DNA of 64,000 nucleotides, taken from Streptomyces sp. R44. GTDB lineage: Bacteria; Actinomycetota; Actinomycetes; Streptomycetales; Streptomycetaceae. The position numbers and the translations under genes are program-made. Below the pieces are notes generated by a model. The model saw only the letters and a list, made by a program, of their open reading frames with translations. It was not told the DNA's origin and did no database searches. How positions within the stretch are numbered: position 1 is the stretch's first letter; each line of letters opens with the position of its first letter. The stretch is from positions 2,790,001 to 2,854,000 of the forward strand of contig NZ_CP163444.1 of assembly GCF_041053105.1 (NCBI RefSeq), given 5' to 3'. Shown here one piece after another: positions 8,898-17,059 of the stretch.

Positions 8898-10271
8898 TCA
8901 CCGCTCGGCGAGCCTCATCGGCTGCGGCCCCGGGGAGAGGACGATGCGCGGGACCGGGCGGGGCGGGCGCGGGGCGACGGGGGTCAGGCGCCAGTGCGAG
9001 GCGATCGCGGCGAGCGCGAGTCCGGCCTCGGCCGTGCCGAACACGTCGCCGACGCACTTGGTGGCGCCGAGTCCGAACGGCAGCCAGGCGTCCCGTGGCA
9101 CGCCCGCGTCGGCCCACCGGCCGGGGTCGAAGAGCGCGGGTTCCGGGAAGAGGTCGGGCCGCCGGTGGAGGAGGTAGAGGCAGCAGATGACGGTGGCCCC
9201 GGGCGGCAGCGTCAGCCCGGCCAGCTCGGTCTCGCGGACGGCGGTGCGGGTGACCGCCCAGGCCGGCGGATAGAGGCGGAGCACCTCGCGCACCACGTCG
9301 CGGGTGTACGGCAGGCGGGGCAGGTCGGCTCCCGTGACCGGCCCTCCGGCCAGGACCCCGTCGAGCTCCGCGTGCAGCCGGGCGGCGGCCTCGGGGTGGT
9401 CGGCCAGGAGGCGCAGGGCCCAGGCGACGACGGACGAGGTGGTCTCGGCGCCCGCCAGGACCAGGGTGGCGACCTGGTCGCCGAGCTCGGCGTCCGACAG
9501 CGCCCGGCCGTGCTCGTCGCGCACGGCGAGGAGCAGCGAGAGCGCGTCGCCGTGGTCGACGCCGGCCGCCCGGTACGCGGCGACGATGGCGGCGACGCCG
9601 GTACGCCAGCGGGCGAGGGCCCGGCGGTAGCGGCGGCGGGCCGGCGAGGGCACCCGGTCGACGGCGGGCGCCACGACCCGTGTGTAGACCCCGCGCAGCA
9701 GGATTTCGAGGGCTTCGCGCAGTTCCTCGGCGGCGTGCGGGGTGATGCCGGCGGAGAACAGGGTGCGGACGGCGACGGCGGTCGTGAGCCGGAACGCCTC
9801 CTCGGTGACGTCGACGACCGCTCCCGGCCGCCAGCGGGCGGTCAGGGCCTGGGTCTCGGCCGCCATCACGGCGGTGTAGCGGGGCAGGAGGGAGGGGTGG
9901 AAGGCGGGCTGGAGGGCCCGCCGCTGGTCGCGGTGCTCGGCGTTCGGGCAGGTGGCGAGGCCGTTCCCGAGGAGGGCGCGGACCTTCTCGTACAGGACGC
10001 CGCTGCGGTCGAAGGAGCGCCGGTCGGTGAGGACGCGGCGGACGAGCGCGGGGTGCGTCACGACGTGCGCGGTCCGGGTCCCCATCCGCACGCGGACGAC
10101 GTCACCGTGACCGGGCAGGGAGTCGAGGAAGGCGAGGGGCCGGCCGGCCAGGTGGGGCAGATGCCCGAGCAGGGGCCAGGCCCCGGGCGCGTCGCCGTGG
10201 CGGGGCGGGGGCAGGGTCCGGAGCGCGGCCTCGGACGGGGGTGCGGGTGTCGGGTCGTCCGGACGGTTCAC
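8898..10271 (-). CDS. Cytochrome P450 (first of two in the cluster)
   Basis: A 457-residue soluble haem monooxygenase. The I-helix motif AGAETTSS has the oxygen-activating Thr. The K-helix ExxR appears as EVLR, the PERF-like region as FDPGRW, and the haem-binding loop as FGLGATKCVG with the thiolate ligand at C406. The N-terminus (GAWPLLGHLPHLAGRPLAF) resembles the CYP102/CYP4-like fold of terpene- and fatty-acid-oxidising bacterial P450s. The GTG start at 10271 overlaps the upstream acyltransferase stop by four bases, so the much longer open frame extending further upstream is not the gene. Context suggests oxidation of an acyl or terpenoid product of the neighbouring cluster. A redox partner is not encoded nearby. 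Confidence 0.92.
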   Translation of the reverse strand: MNRPDDPTPAPPSEAALRTLPPPRHGDAPGAWPLLGHLPHLAGRPLAFLDSLPGHGDVVRVRMGTRTAHVVTHPALVRRVLTDRRSFDRSGVLYEKVRALLGNGLATCPNAEHRDQRRALQPAFHPSLLPRYTAVMAAETQALTARWRPGAVVDVTEEAFRLTTAVAVRTLFSAGITPHAAEELREALEILLRGVYTRVVAPAVDRVPSPARRRYRRALARWRTGVAAIVAAYRAAGVDHGDALSLLLAVRDEHGRALSDAELGDQVATLVLAGAETTSSVVAWALRLLADHPEAAARLHAELDGVLAGGPVTGADLPRLPYTRDVVREVLRLYPPAWAVTRTAVRETELAGLTLPPGATVICCLYLLHRRPDLFPEPALFDPGRWADAGVPRDAWLPFGLGATKCVGDVFGTAEAGLALAAIASHWRLTPVAPRPPRPVPRIVLSPGPQPMRLAER

Positions 10272-11539
10272 GGTGCGATCACCCTTCCCCGCGCCCTGGC
10301 GAACGCCCCTTCTCCGGCCCGGCGTTCGTGTTCCGCGAGGGCCGACTCCCAGGCCTCGGGGAGGCGTTCGGCGCCGGGGAGGGCCCGGTCGGTGAGGAAG
10401 GTGACGTGGAGGCGGCGGCGGTGCGTGACCCAGGCGACGAAGAGCGGCTGGCCCGGGACCATGACCGGCAGGGCGTACACCCCGGTCGCGGGGGTTCCGG
10501 CGAAGCCGAGGGGCCGGCGGACCCGGAGGTCGGCCACGCTGAGCGGGGTGTAGCGGGCGTCGATGCTGCGGGACAGCGCCAACCGGCCGATGCCGTACGG
10601 GAGTCTGCGCAGGATCACCCGGTGCGCGTCGGCGAGGCGGGCGAGCCGGGCGTGGTCGAGGGCCTGCCCGAGGCGGGCGAGCCGCCGCGCCGGGTCGGGT
10701 TCGCCGCAGGGGAGGTCGACGCCGGCGACGGCGACCCGGTTGCCGAGCAGGGGGCGCGGGTCGTCGGGGTCGCGGACGCCGATCCCGAGGTTGGCGCGGA
10801 GCGCCAGGCCGTGGCCGGGGCCGTCCGGACCCCAGCCGTCGGGGTGCCAGGCGCGCAGCGCCTCGGTCGTCAGGGCCAGGCAGAGCTGCGGGACGGTCGC
10901 CCCGGTGAGGCGCCCGAGCGCGTGCAGCCGGGCGGTGTCGACGTCGGCGAACCCGGCGGCGTAGGCCTGGGCGGGCGGGATGTCGAGGGTCGGCCACCAG
11001 GTGACCCGGCGTGGCGGCCGGAACTCGGGGAGGACGGCAGCCCAGTCCACGGGCCGGGGCGCCCGGAAGGAGAGACCACGCGCGGGCGGCGGCTCCTCGG
11101 GGCCGAGGAGCCGCTCCAGGGTCGCGACGGCGGCGGCACCGTCCTGGAAGGCGTGATGGGCCCGGTAGCAGAGCCCCCACCGCCCGTCGCCCACGCCACG
11201 GACGAGCCAGATCCCCCACAACGGCCGCTCGCGCGAAAGGGGTTGCCGCAGGAGTCCGGCGACGACCGTCAACGGGTCGGCGCCTCCGGATAGCTCGTAC
11301 AGGTGATCGTCGGGGTCGAAGCCGGGGTCGGGCTCCCAGCGCGGGCGTCGCGGGCTCCCCGCGAGCCGGTGGGCGAGCTCCGGAAGCCGGCCGACGCGAC
11401 CCCTCAGGTGCTCCAACACCCTTTCCCGGGAGGGCGGTTCGCCGTCGAGGACGACCAGGCCGCCGAGGTGCAGGGCGGAGTCCGTCGCATGCAGCTCCGC
11501 CACGTCGAGGGAGAGCCGGTCGAGCACCGCGAGCGGCAC
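10268..11539 (-). CDS. Wax ester synthase / diacylglycerol acyltransferase (WS/DGAT) family protein
   Basis: Acyl-CoA-dependent O-acyltransferase family protein. The catalytic HHxxxDG motif is intact as HHAFQDG in the first half, and the second half carries the conserved C-terminal lobe (LRANLGIGVRDPDDP and LSVADLRV). The GTG at 11539 gives an N-terminus PLAVLDRLSLDVAEL that matches the family's usual opening. An in-frame GTG at 11575 would add 12 residues but would put the dyad at 11549-11564 inside the gene. Total length is about 423-435 residues, slightly short for the family. It is the first gene of the leftward arm and overlaps the P450 by four bases. It probably esterifies the cluster product rather than making storage lipid; that is inference from context. 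Confidence 0.82.
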   Translation of the reverse strand: MPLAVLDRLSLDVAELHATDSALHLGGLVVLDGEPPSRERVLEHLRGRVGRLPELAHRLAGSPRRPRWEPDPGFDPDDHLYELSGGADPLTVVAGLLRQPLSRERPLWGIWLVRGVGDGRWGLCYRAHHAFQDGAAAVATLERLLGPEEPPPARGLSFRAPRPVDWAAVLPEFRPPRRVTWWPTLDIPPAQAYAAGFADVDTARLHALGRLTGATVPQLCLALTTEALRAWHPDGWGPDGPGHGLALRANLGIGVRDPDDPRPLLGNRVAVAGVDLPCGEPDPARRLARLGQALDHARLARLADAHRVILRRLPYGIGRLALSRSIDARYTPLSVADLRVRRPLGFAGTPATGVYALPVMVPGQPLFVAWVTHRRRLHVTFLTDRALPGAERLPEAWESALAEHERRAGEGAFARARGRVIAP

Positions 11540-11548
11540 CGCCGCGGA

Positions 11549-11564
11549 AGATCGAATTGGATCT
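11549..11564. promoter_or_regulatory. Candidate operator between the two cluster arms
   Basis: AGATCGAATTGGATCT, an imperfect dyad in which 14 of 16 bases are symmetric (AGATC-n-AATT-n-GATCT). It lies between the probable start of the acyltransferase (11539, minus) and the P450 start (11597, plus). A third GATC follows at 11568-11571. The position suits a regulator controlling both arms; no regulator gene is in the cluster itself. Confidence 0.45.
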
Positions 11565-11582
11565 GAAGATCGCACAGGGCGC

Positions 11583-11588
11583 TACGAT
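11583..11588 (+). promoter_or_regulatory. -10 hexamer for the rightward P450 operon, probably leaderless
   Basis: TACGAT eight bases upstream of the ATG at 11597, with no Shine-Dalgarno sequence between. The spacing would place the transcription start at or just before the start codon. Confidence 0.35.
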
Positions 11589-11596
11589 ACGTCATC

Positions 11597-12883
11597 ATGC
11601 AATCGCAAAGCGTGACGGAATGCGTGACGGATGGCATGCCCCCCGACTTCCTCGACGACGAGGCCGTGGCGGCCTGGACCGCCTCCGGAGCCCCCCTCGT
11701 CGACCTCCTCCGCCAGGCGCACACCCCGGGCCGGCTGACCGGATTCCGCCGCGGCGGCCGGGCATCGCTGCTGGTCACGGAGGCCCGGCACGTGCACCAG
11801 GTGCTCGGCCTCGGCGGCGAGCGGTACGTGAAGCGCTCGCACCGGGCGAGACCCCTCCTCGGCGACGGCATGATCACCGCGACGGGCGAGGCCTGGCGGT
11901 CCCAACGGAAGCTGCTCCAGCCGATGTTCACCGGCCGGGCCATCCAGCGCTGGGAGCGGCACATCGCGGAGGCGGCGGCGGGGGTGGTCGGCCGCTGGTC
12001 GGAGCGGGCCCGCCGCGGCGAGCCGACGGACATCGCGGAGGACGTGCAGTTCTTCACCGTCGACACGATCTGGCGCTCGCTCACCGACCGGCCCCTGGAC
12101 CGGGAGACGTACGTCGACCTGGCGGCCGTGCAGGACGTCGTCGCTGCGCTCCCCGCCGAGGTCGGCGGCGCGAGCACGCTGCCGCCGGAGACGGAGGCGG
12201 CGCTCGCCGCGCTCGACGAGCGGATGTACCGGGCGCTCGCCGACGCCCGGGCCCGCCACCCGGCGGACGGCGCCGCGTCGAGCGTCCTGGACCGGCTGCT
12301 CGACGCGGCCGGGACGGATCCGGCGTACACGGACCGGTTGATCCGCGACGAGCTCGTCACCCTGCTGGTCGCCGGGTACGAGAGCAGTGCCCGCACGCTG
12401 ACCTGGGCGTTCGTCCTGCTCGACGCGCACCCGGAGGTCATGGAGCGGGCCGCGGGGGACGCGGGGGCCGTCGAGGCGGTGCTGTCCGAGACGCTGCGGC
12501 TCTACCCGACGGGCTGGCTGCTGCCCCGACACAGCGCGGCGGACGAGACGCTGGACGGCTGGGCGATCCCCGCCGGGACGGACCTCCTCGTCTGCCCCTA
12601 CCTCACCCACCGCGACCCGGAGGTCTGGCCGGAGCCCGAGGTCTTCGACCCGGGCCGCTTCCCGGCCCGCTCGCCGCTGCCGCCCGGCGCGTACCTCCCC
12701 TTCGGCATGGGTCCGCGGGCCTGTCTGGGGACCCGATTCGCGATGCGGGAGATGGAGGTGCTGCTCGGCGCGCTCCTCGCCAGGTTCGAGGTGGAGACGA
12801 CCGAACCGGTGGGCGAGCCCGTGTTCGGCATCAACCTGCGCCCGGCGGGCCCGCTGCGCGCACGCGTCCGCGAGCGCGCATGA
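11597..12883 (+). CDS. Cytochrome P450 (second of two in the cluster)
   Basis: A 428-residue haem monooxygenase. The I-helix reads VAGYESSART, with Glu and Ser in place of the usual acid-Thr pair. The K-helix is ETLRLYP, and the haem loop is FGMGPRACLG with thiolate ligand C376 followed by the normal L-helix. The N-terminal part (RASLLVTEARHVHQVL, then TATGEAWRSQRKLLQP) fits CYP families that hydroxylate terpenoid or fatty-acyl substrates. It opens the rightward operon, and its stop overlaps the Nudix ATG (ATGA). The I-helix Ser instead of Thr is seen in some P450s with unusual chemistry, so uncoupled or atypical oxidation is possible but unproven. Confidence 0.92.
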   Translation: MQSQSVTECVTDGMPPDFLDDEAVAAWTASGAPLVDLLRQAHTPGRLTGFRRGGRASLLVTEARHVHQVLGLGGERYVKRSHRARPLLGDGMITATGEAWRSQRKLLQPMFTGRAIQRWERHIAEAAAGVVGRWSERARRGEPTDIAEDVQFFTVDTIWRSLTDRPLDRETYVDLAAVQDVVAALPAEVGGASTLPPETEAALAALDERMYRALADARARHPADGAASSVLDRLLDAAGTDPAYTDRLIRDELVTLLVAGYESSARTLTWAFVLLDAHPEVMERAAGDAGAVEAVLSETLRLYPTGWLLPRHSAADETLDGWAIPAGTDLLVCPYLTHRDPEVWPEPEVFDPGRFPARSPLPPGAYLPFGMGPRACLGTRFAMREMEVLLGALLARFEVETTEPVGEPVFGINLRPAGPLRARVRERA

Positions 12884-13395
12884 CCCCGCCGGCACCCGGG
12901 AGTCAGGGCTCCGAGCGCGTCGACTACGTCGACCCCCGGGACCGGGTGGTGACCCAGGGCGGCCGTGCCGCCGGGCCTCCCGACGGGCTGCTCCGCCGGT
13001 ACGCGGCGACCGTCTGCACCGACCACGGCGGCCGGGTCCTCCTCTACCGGCGGACCGCCTCGGCACCCGCCTACCCGGGTCACTACGACGTCCTGATCGG
13101 CGGGGCGGTCCGCAGCGGCGAGGAGTACCGCGCGGCCGCGCTGCGGGAGCTCCGCGAGGAGCTGGGCTGGGAGCAGGCGCCCGGGCTCGCCGAGGCGTAC
13201 CGGATCCGCGTGGACGATCCGCACGGCGCCTGCTTCCTGACCGTCCACCGCTGGCTGGCGGACCGCGCGCCCCGGCCCGATCCGCGGGAGATCGCCTGGT
13301 GCGGCTTCGTCGCGCCGCTCGCGGTCCTGACCGGCGGCTACACCCCGCTGGTCCCGGCCGGCGCGGAGGCCGTGAGGCGCCTCTTCCCCTGCTGA
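12880..13395 (+). CDS. Nudix hydrolase
   Basis: A 171-residue Nudix enzyme with a full Nudix box: GAVRSGEEYRAAALRELREE then LGW matches GX5EX7REUXEEXGU, so the metal-binding glutamates are present. The N-terminal part (VDYVDPRDRVVTQG, then LLYRRTASAPAYPGHYD) resembles the YfcD and type I isopentenyl-diphosphate isomerase branch. The isomerase active-site Cys/Glu arrangement is not evident. The ATG overlaps the P450 stop (ATGA). In this context it could hydrolyse a prenyl diphosphate released by the class II cyclase, or act as a house-cleaning pyrophosphatase; the first is inference. It ends 38 bp before the cyclase gene. Confidence 0.88.
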   Translation: MTPPAPGSQGSERVDYVDPRDRVVTQGGRAAGPPDGLLRRYAATVCTDHGGRVLLYRRTASAPAYPGHYDVLIGGAVRSGEEYRAAALRELREELGWEQAPGLAEAYRIRVDDPHGACFLTVHRWLADRAPRPDPREIAWCGFVAPLAVLTGGYTPLVPAGAEAVRRLFPC

Positions 13396-13433
13396 ACGCC
13401 GCCGCTTTTCGTACGACACCTGTGAAGGACACC

Positions 13434-15053
13434 ATGACGCACTGCGCGCTGCCCTTATCCGGCGCCTCCCTCGCCGCCCCCGGCCCCCGGCCGGACCCCC
13501 TCCCGGGAACCGGGCCGCTCGACCGCGCCCGGGCCCGGCTCGCCACCCGGGTGGTGGCGGCCGCGGGACCCGACGGGCTGCTCCGGGCCCCCTGCGACAG
13601 CCGGCTCCTGGAATCCGCCCTGGCCCTGCGGCTGCTCACGGTGACGGGCGTGGACCCGGACGCCCAGGAGCGGCTCACCCGCCGGCTGAAGACCGCCGTC
13701 GACGAGGGCGCTCCCGACCCCGTGCAGGAGGCCGCGGCGCGGGCGGCCCTCGGCGAGTACGTGGACGGGCGGGGCGCGCTCGCCCGGCTGCTCGGCGGCT
13801 TCGACCACTTCACCGCGGGGCGCAAGCGGCTGATGTTCCGGATGCTCCTGGCGGAGCTGGGCGCCGACTCCTTCCCCGAACTCCCCTCCCCCGAGGCCCT
13901 GTTCGAGGCCCGTGGCCAACAGCGGTGGCTGATCACGGAGATGGCCGCCCTCAAGGTCCTGTACGCCCACGGGTCCGGTGCGGCGCGGCTCGTCACGGAG
14001 GAGGACTGGCGGGCCCTCGAACCCTGTGCGCTGCCCGGCCCGCCCCCGTACGGCAACCATCTCGCCCGGGTCCTGGCGCTGCTCGCGCTGTGGCGGCGGC
14101 CCCGGTACGCGGCGGCCGTACGGGAGCGGGCGCGGGAGCTGCGCGGCTGGCTGCGCGAGGACGGCGGGCTGCCGTTCCTCACGGGCATGGACGTGTTCGC
14201 GACGGCGACCGGCGGGCTGGCCCTGGCCGGGGCGGGCGCCCCGGCCCACACCCTGCGGGTCCTCGCGACCGCCCTGGCGGAGCACCGGAACGCCGACGGC
14301 GGCTGGGGTTTCGACCGGCGGGTCGCGCAGAGCGACGTGGACGACACCGCGTACTGCGTGGAGTTCCTGCGGGCGACGGACCCGGGTCTTTTCGGCGCCG
14401 AGGTGGCGGCCGGCGAGCGGTACCTCCTGGCCCGGCAGGGCGCGGACGGCGGCTTCCCGACCTTCGAACGGGGCACCGCCTCCGAGGTCGCGATAACGGC
14501 GGCCGCAGTGAACGCGCTCGCCCCCGAGCCCGCGCACCGGCCCGCGGTGGAGTCCGCCGTCCGGTTCGCCGTGGCCCGGGCGGAGGCCGCCGGGCCGTTC
14601 GAACGCAGCTGGAGCCTCAACGAGAGCAACGCCCTGTTCCGTTCCGTCCTCGCGTACGACTCCTTCCTGGCGGTGGCGCCCGGCCGTCCGGCCGCGACCG
14701 AAGTGGCGCGGGCCCGGGCGCGGGCGGTGGCCCGGCTGGTCGACACGCAGAACGCGGACGGCGGCTGGGGGCACGTGCCGTCCGATCCGAGCGACCCGAT
14801 CAGTACCGCGTACGCGCTGATCGCGGTGGCGCGGACGCCGACCGTGCCGTCCGCCCGGGGTGCGACCGGGCGGGCGGTACGCCACCTGCTGGAGCGGCAG
14901 CGGCCGGACGGCGGCTTCGTGTCCCGCCCCGACCAGGCCGGGCCGCGCCCGCTCGCGTACCACGTGCCGCTGCTGACGGACGTGTGCGTGCTGCTCGGCC
15001 TGAACCACGCGCGCGCGTACGCGACCCGTATCTCTCCCGAGGAGCGTCCATGA
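13434..15053 (+). CDS. Class II terpene-cyclase-like protein (squalene/prenyltransferase repeat family)
   Basis: A 539-residue alpha/alpha-barrel protein of the squalene-hopene/class II diterpene cyclase superfamily. The acid motif DVDDTA sits at residues 301-306, the DXDDTA motif that protonates the substrate in class II cyclases. Repeated QW-like motifs follow the family pattern: NADGGWGF near 287, GADGGFPTF, NADGGWG and PDGGF toward the C-terminus. Both the length and the position of the acid motif fit bacterial two-domain (beta-gamma) class II cyclases, which act on GGPP or FPP and leave the diphosphate in place. No class I DDxxD domain is seen. The ATG has AAGGA upstream and the stop overlaps the ACP start (ATGA). 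It might instead be a cyclase on a protein-bound acyl or prenyl chain. The substrate is unknown. Confidence 0.8.
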   Translation: MTHCALPLSGASLAAPGPRPDPLPGTGPLDRARARLATRVVAAAGPDGLLRAPCDSRLLESALALRLLTVTGVDPDAQERLTRRLKTAVDEGAPDPVQEAAARAALGEYVDGRGALARLLGGFDHFTAGRKRLMFRMLLAELGADSFPELPSPEALFEARGQQRWLITEMAALKVLYAHGSGAARLVTEEDWRALEPCALPGPPPYGNHLARVLALLALWRRPRYAAAVRERARELRGWLREDGGLPFLTGMDVFATATGGLALAGAGAPAHTLRVLATALAEHRNADGGWGFDRRVAQSDVDDTAYCVEFLRATDPGLFGAEVAAGERYLLARQGADGGFPTFERGTASEVAITAAAVNALAPEPAHRPAVESAVRFAVARAEAAGPFERSWSLNESNALFRSVLAYDSFLAVAPGRPAATEVARARARAVARLVDTQNADGGWGHVPSDPSDPISTAYALIAVARTPTVPSARGATGRAVRHLLERQRPDGGFVSRPDQAGPRPLAYHVPLLTDVCVLLGLNHARAYATRISPEERP

Positions 15054-15280
15054 CCTTCGACGAACTGAAGACCCTGCTCGTCCAGCTGGGCCTCGACCCG
15101 GCGGACATCACCCCCGAGGCCGGCCGTGAGGAGGCCGGGCTCGACTCGCTCCTGCTCACCGAGCTCGCCCTGGTCCTGCGCAAGGAACGGGGTGTCCCGG
15201 TGCCCGAGGAGGAGCTGTACGCGGCGCCCACGGTAGCCGCGATCGAGGAGCTCGTCTCGCGGTACGCGGAGGTGGTCTGA
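15050..15280 (+). CDS. Acyl carrier protein
   Basis: A 76-residue carrier protein. The phosphopantetheine attachment site is S33 in GLDSLLLTEL, a D-S-L motif at the start of helix II. The acidic helices III and IV (VPVPEEELYAAPTVAAIEEL) are typical. It overlaps the cyclase stop (ATGA) upstream and the ketosynthase ATG (TGATG) downstream, so the three proteins should be made together. A dedicated ACP next to a ketosynthase implies that a cluster-specific acyl chain is built or loaded here. Closest in kind to ACPs of type II systems. Confidence 0.9.
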   Translation: MTFDELKTLLVQLGLDPADITPEAGREEAGLDSLLLTELALVLRKERGVPVPEEELYAAPTVAAIEELVSRYAEVV

Positions 15281-16497
15281 TGGCCGCCGCGCGGCACGCC
15301 GCCGCCGTCACCGGCATCGGTCTCTTCACCCCCGCCGGCGCGGACGCCCCCACGACCTGGGAGACCGTCCGCGCCGGGAAGGCCACCGCCGTCCTCGAAG
15401 AGCGGGACGGGCTGCGCCATCTCGCCTGCCGGGCGCCCGGTCTTCCCGGGGACCTCGGCCGGGCGGTGACGGCCCGGCGGCCCGACCGCAGCGCGCTCCT
15501 CGCGCTGGTCGCGGCGCGGGAGGCGCTCGCCGACGCCGGCCTGGACCCGGCCGGCTGGGACGGGGCGCGGGTCGGCGTGGTCGTCGGGATCGGGGCGGGC
15601 GGTGTCCTCACCTTCGAGGCGCAGCAGGAGGTGCTGCGGACGGACGGCCCCCGGGACATGTCGCCGTTCGCGGTGCCGGGCGCGCTGCCGAACGGGGTCG
15701 CCGGGCAGCTGGCCGTCGCGTTCGGGATCCGCGGGCCGTCGGCGGCGGTGACCACGGCGTGCGCGGCGGGGGCGACGGCGATCGGCACGGCGCTCGATCT
15801 GCTGGCCCTGGGGCGGTGCGACATCGTCCTGGCGGGCGGGGCGGAGGCCTCGCTGAGCCCCTTCTACATCGCGGGCTTCGACCGGCTCCGCGCGCTGTCG
15901 CGCCGGTTCGAGGACCCGGCGGGCGGGCTGCGGCCGTTCGACAAGGACCGGGAGGGCTTCGTGATGGCGGAGGGCGCCGGGTTCCTGGTCCTGGAGCGCC
16001 CGGCGGACGCCGCCGCGCGCGGGGCCGGGGTGCGGGCGCTGATCGCCGGGTACGGGGCGACCTCGGACGCGCACCACGTGGTGGCGCCCCGGCCCGACGG
16101 CTCGGGCCTGGCGGCGGCGGTGCGGGGCGCGCTCGCGGAGGCGGGCGCGACGCCGGGCGAGGTCGGCCTGGTCAACGCGCACGGGACGGGTACGCCGAAG
16201 GGCGACGCCGTGGAGGCGGCAGTGCTCGCGGCGCTCTTTCCGCACCGGCCGCCGGTGACGTCGACGAAGGGGGTGACCGGGCATCTGCTCGGCGCGGCGG
16301 GGGCGGTGGAGGCGGCGCTCACGGTGCTGTCCCTGGAGGAGGAGACCGTGCCGCCGACCGCGAACTTCGCGGAGCCGGGCGAGGGCATCGACCTGGACGT
16401 CCCCACGACGGCCCGGGCCGCGCGGCTCCGGCTCGCCGTCTCCACCTCGGTGGGCTTCGGCGGGCACAACGCGGCCCTGGTGGTCGCGGCGCCCTGA
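15280..16497 (+). CDS. FabF-like beta-ketoacyl-ACP synthase
   Basis: A 405-residue condensing enzyme with a complete Cys-His-His site: C161 in TTACAAG, H301 in NAHGTGTPKGD, and H335 with K330 in KGVTGHLLGAAG. It is therefore a true KS rather than a chain-length factor. It carries out decarboxylative condensation of malonyl-ACP with an acyl primer. The gene overlaps the ACP stop and ends the rightward operon. No ketoreductase, dehydratase or malonyltransferase is encoded alongside, so it would borrow those from primary fatty-acid synthesis or perform a single extension. MatB, 12 kb upstream, could supply malonyl-CoA, but there is no direct evidence of a link. Confidence 0.93.
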   Translation: MAAARHAAAVTGIGLFTPAGADAPTTWETVRAGKATAVLEERDGLRHLACRAPGLPGDLGRAVTARRPDRSALLALVAAREALADAGLDPAGWDGARVGVVVGIGAGGVLTFEAQQEVLRTDGPRDMSPFAVPGALPNGVAGQLAVAFGIRGPSAAVTTACAAGATAIGTALDLLALGRCDIVLAGGAEASLSPFYIAGFDRLRALSRRFEDPAGGLRPFDKDREGFVMAEGAGFLVLERPADAAARGAGVRALIAGYGATSDAHHVVAPRPDGSGLAAAVRGALAEAGATPGEVGLVNAHGTGTPKGDAVEAAVLAALFPHRPPVTSTKGVTGHLLGAAGAVEAALTVLSLEEETVPPTANFAEPGEGIDLDVPTTARAARLRLAVSTSVGFGGHNAALVVAAP

Positions 16498-16531
16498 GAT
16501 CCGTACGACACGCGCGCCGAGCGCCTGAGCC

Positions 16532-17023
16532 TCAGAGGCCGGTCGCGCAGGACGCGAGGTCGTCCGGGTCGACCGCGTCGAGCCGGGCGGCGAGCGCGTC
16601 GAGCCGCTCCCGCAGCTCGACGATCTCGTCGAGCCCGAGGCCGGTGGCGGCGGCGATCCGGCGCGGCACGCCGAGGGCCTTCTCGCGCAGGGCGGTGCCG
16701 TCGCCGGTGAGGCGGACGGTGACGGACCGCTCGTCCTCGGGGCTGCGGCGCCGCTCGACGTATCCGGCCGCTTCGAGCCTCTTGAGCAGCGGCGACAGCG
16801 TCCCGGAGTCGAGCCGCAGCCGCTCACCGATCCCCTTCACGGGCAGCTCACCGTGCTCCCAGAGCACGAGCATGGCCAGGTACTGGGGATAGGTGAGCCC
16901 GAGCTCCTTGAGGGCCTCGCGGTAGACGCCGTTGAAGGCGCGGGTCGCCGCGTGCAGCGAGAAGCAGATCTGGTGGTCGAGCCGGAGGAATTCGGCGTCC
17001 GGGACCGAGTCGAGCGTCTCCAT
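16532..17023 (-). CDS. ohrR: OhrR, MarR-family organic hydroperoxide sensor
   Basis: A 163-residue winged-helix repressor that senses organic hydroperoxides. The N-terminal LDHQICFSLHAATRAF carries C20, the position of the reactive cysteine of OhrR proteins, and the MarR wHTH runs through LRLDSGTLSPLLKRLEAAG and the wing RRRSPEDERSV. The ATG at 17023 is preferred. A GTG at 17050 is also in frame but lies close to the operator and lacks a ribosome site. It is divergent from ohr across a palindrome at 17060-17073 and convergent with the ketosynthase gene, 34 bp away. A second Cys near the C-terminus (SCATGL) could be the resolving partner of a two-Cys type OhrR. Confidence 0.88.
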   Translation of the reverse strand: METLDSVPDAEFLRLDHQICFSLHAATRAFNGVYREALKELGLTYPQYLAMLVLWEHGELPVKGIGERLRLDSGTLSPLLKRLEAAGYVERRRSPEDERSVTVRLTGDGTALREKALGVPRRIAAATGLGLDEIVELRERLDALAARLDAVDPDDLASCATGL

Positions 17024-17059
17024 GACTCCAGGATACGCGAGACCCCTCACACGCCATTA

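Noticed and set aside
8898..11219. Extended 773-residue frame for the first P450
   Set aside because: The upstream part is in a different frame of the acyltransferase gene. A GTG at 10271 with the GTGA overlap is the natural start.
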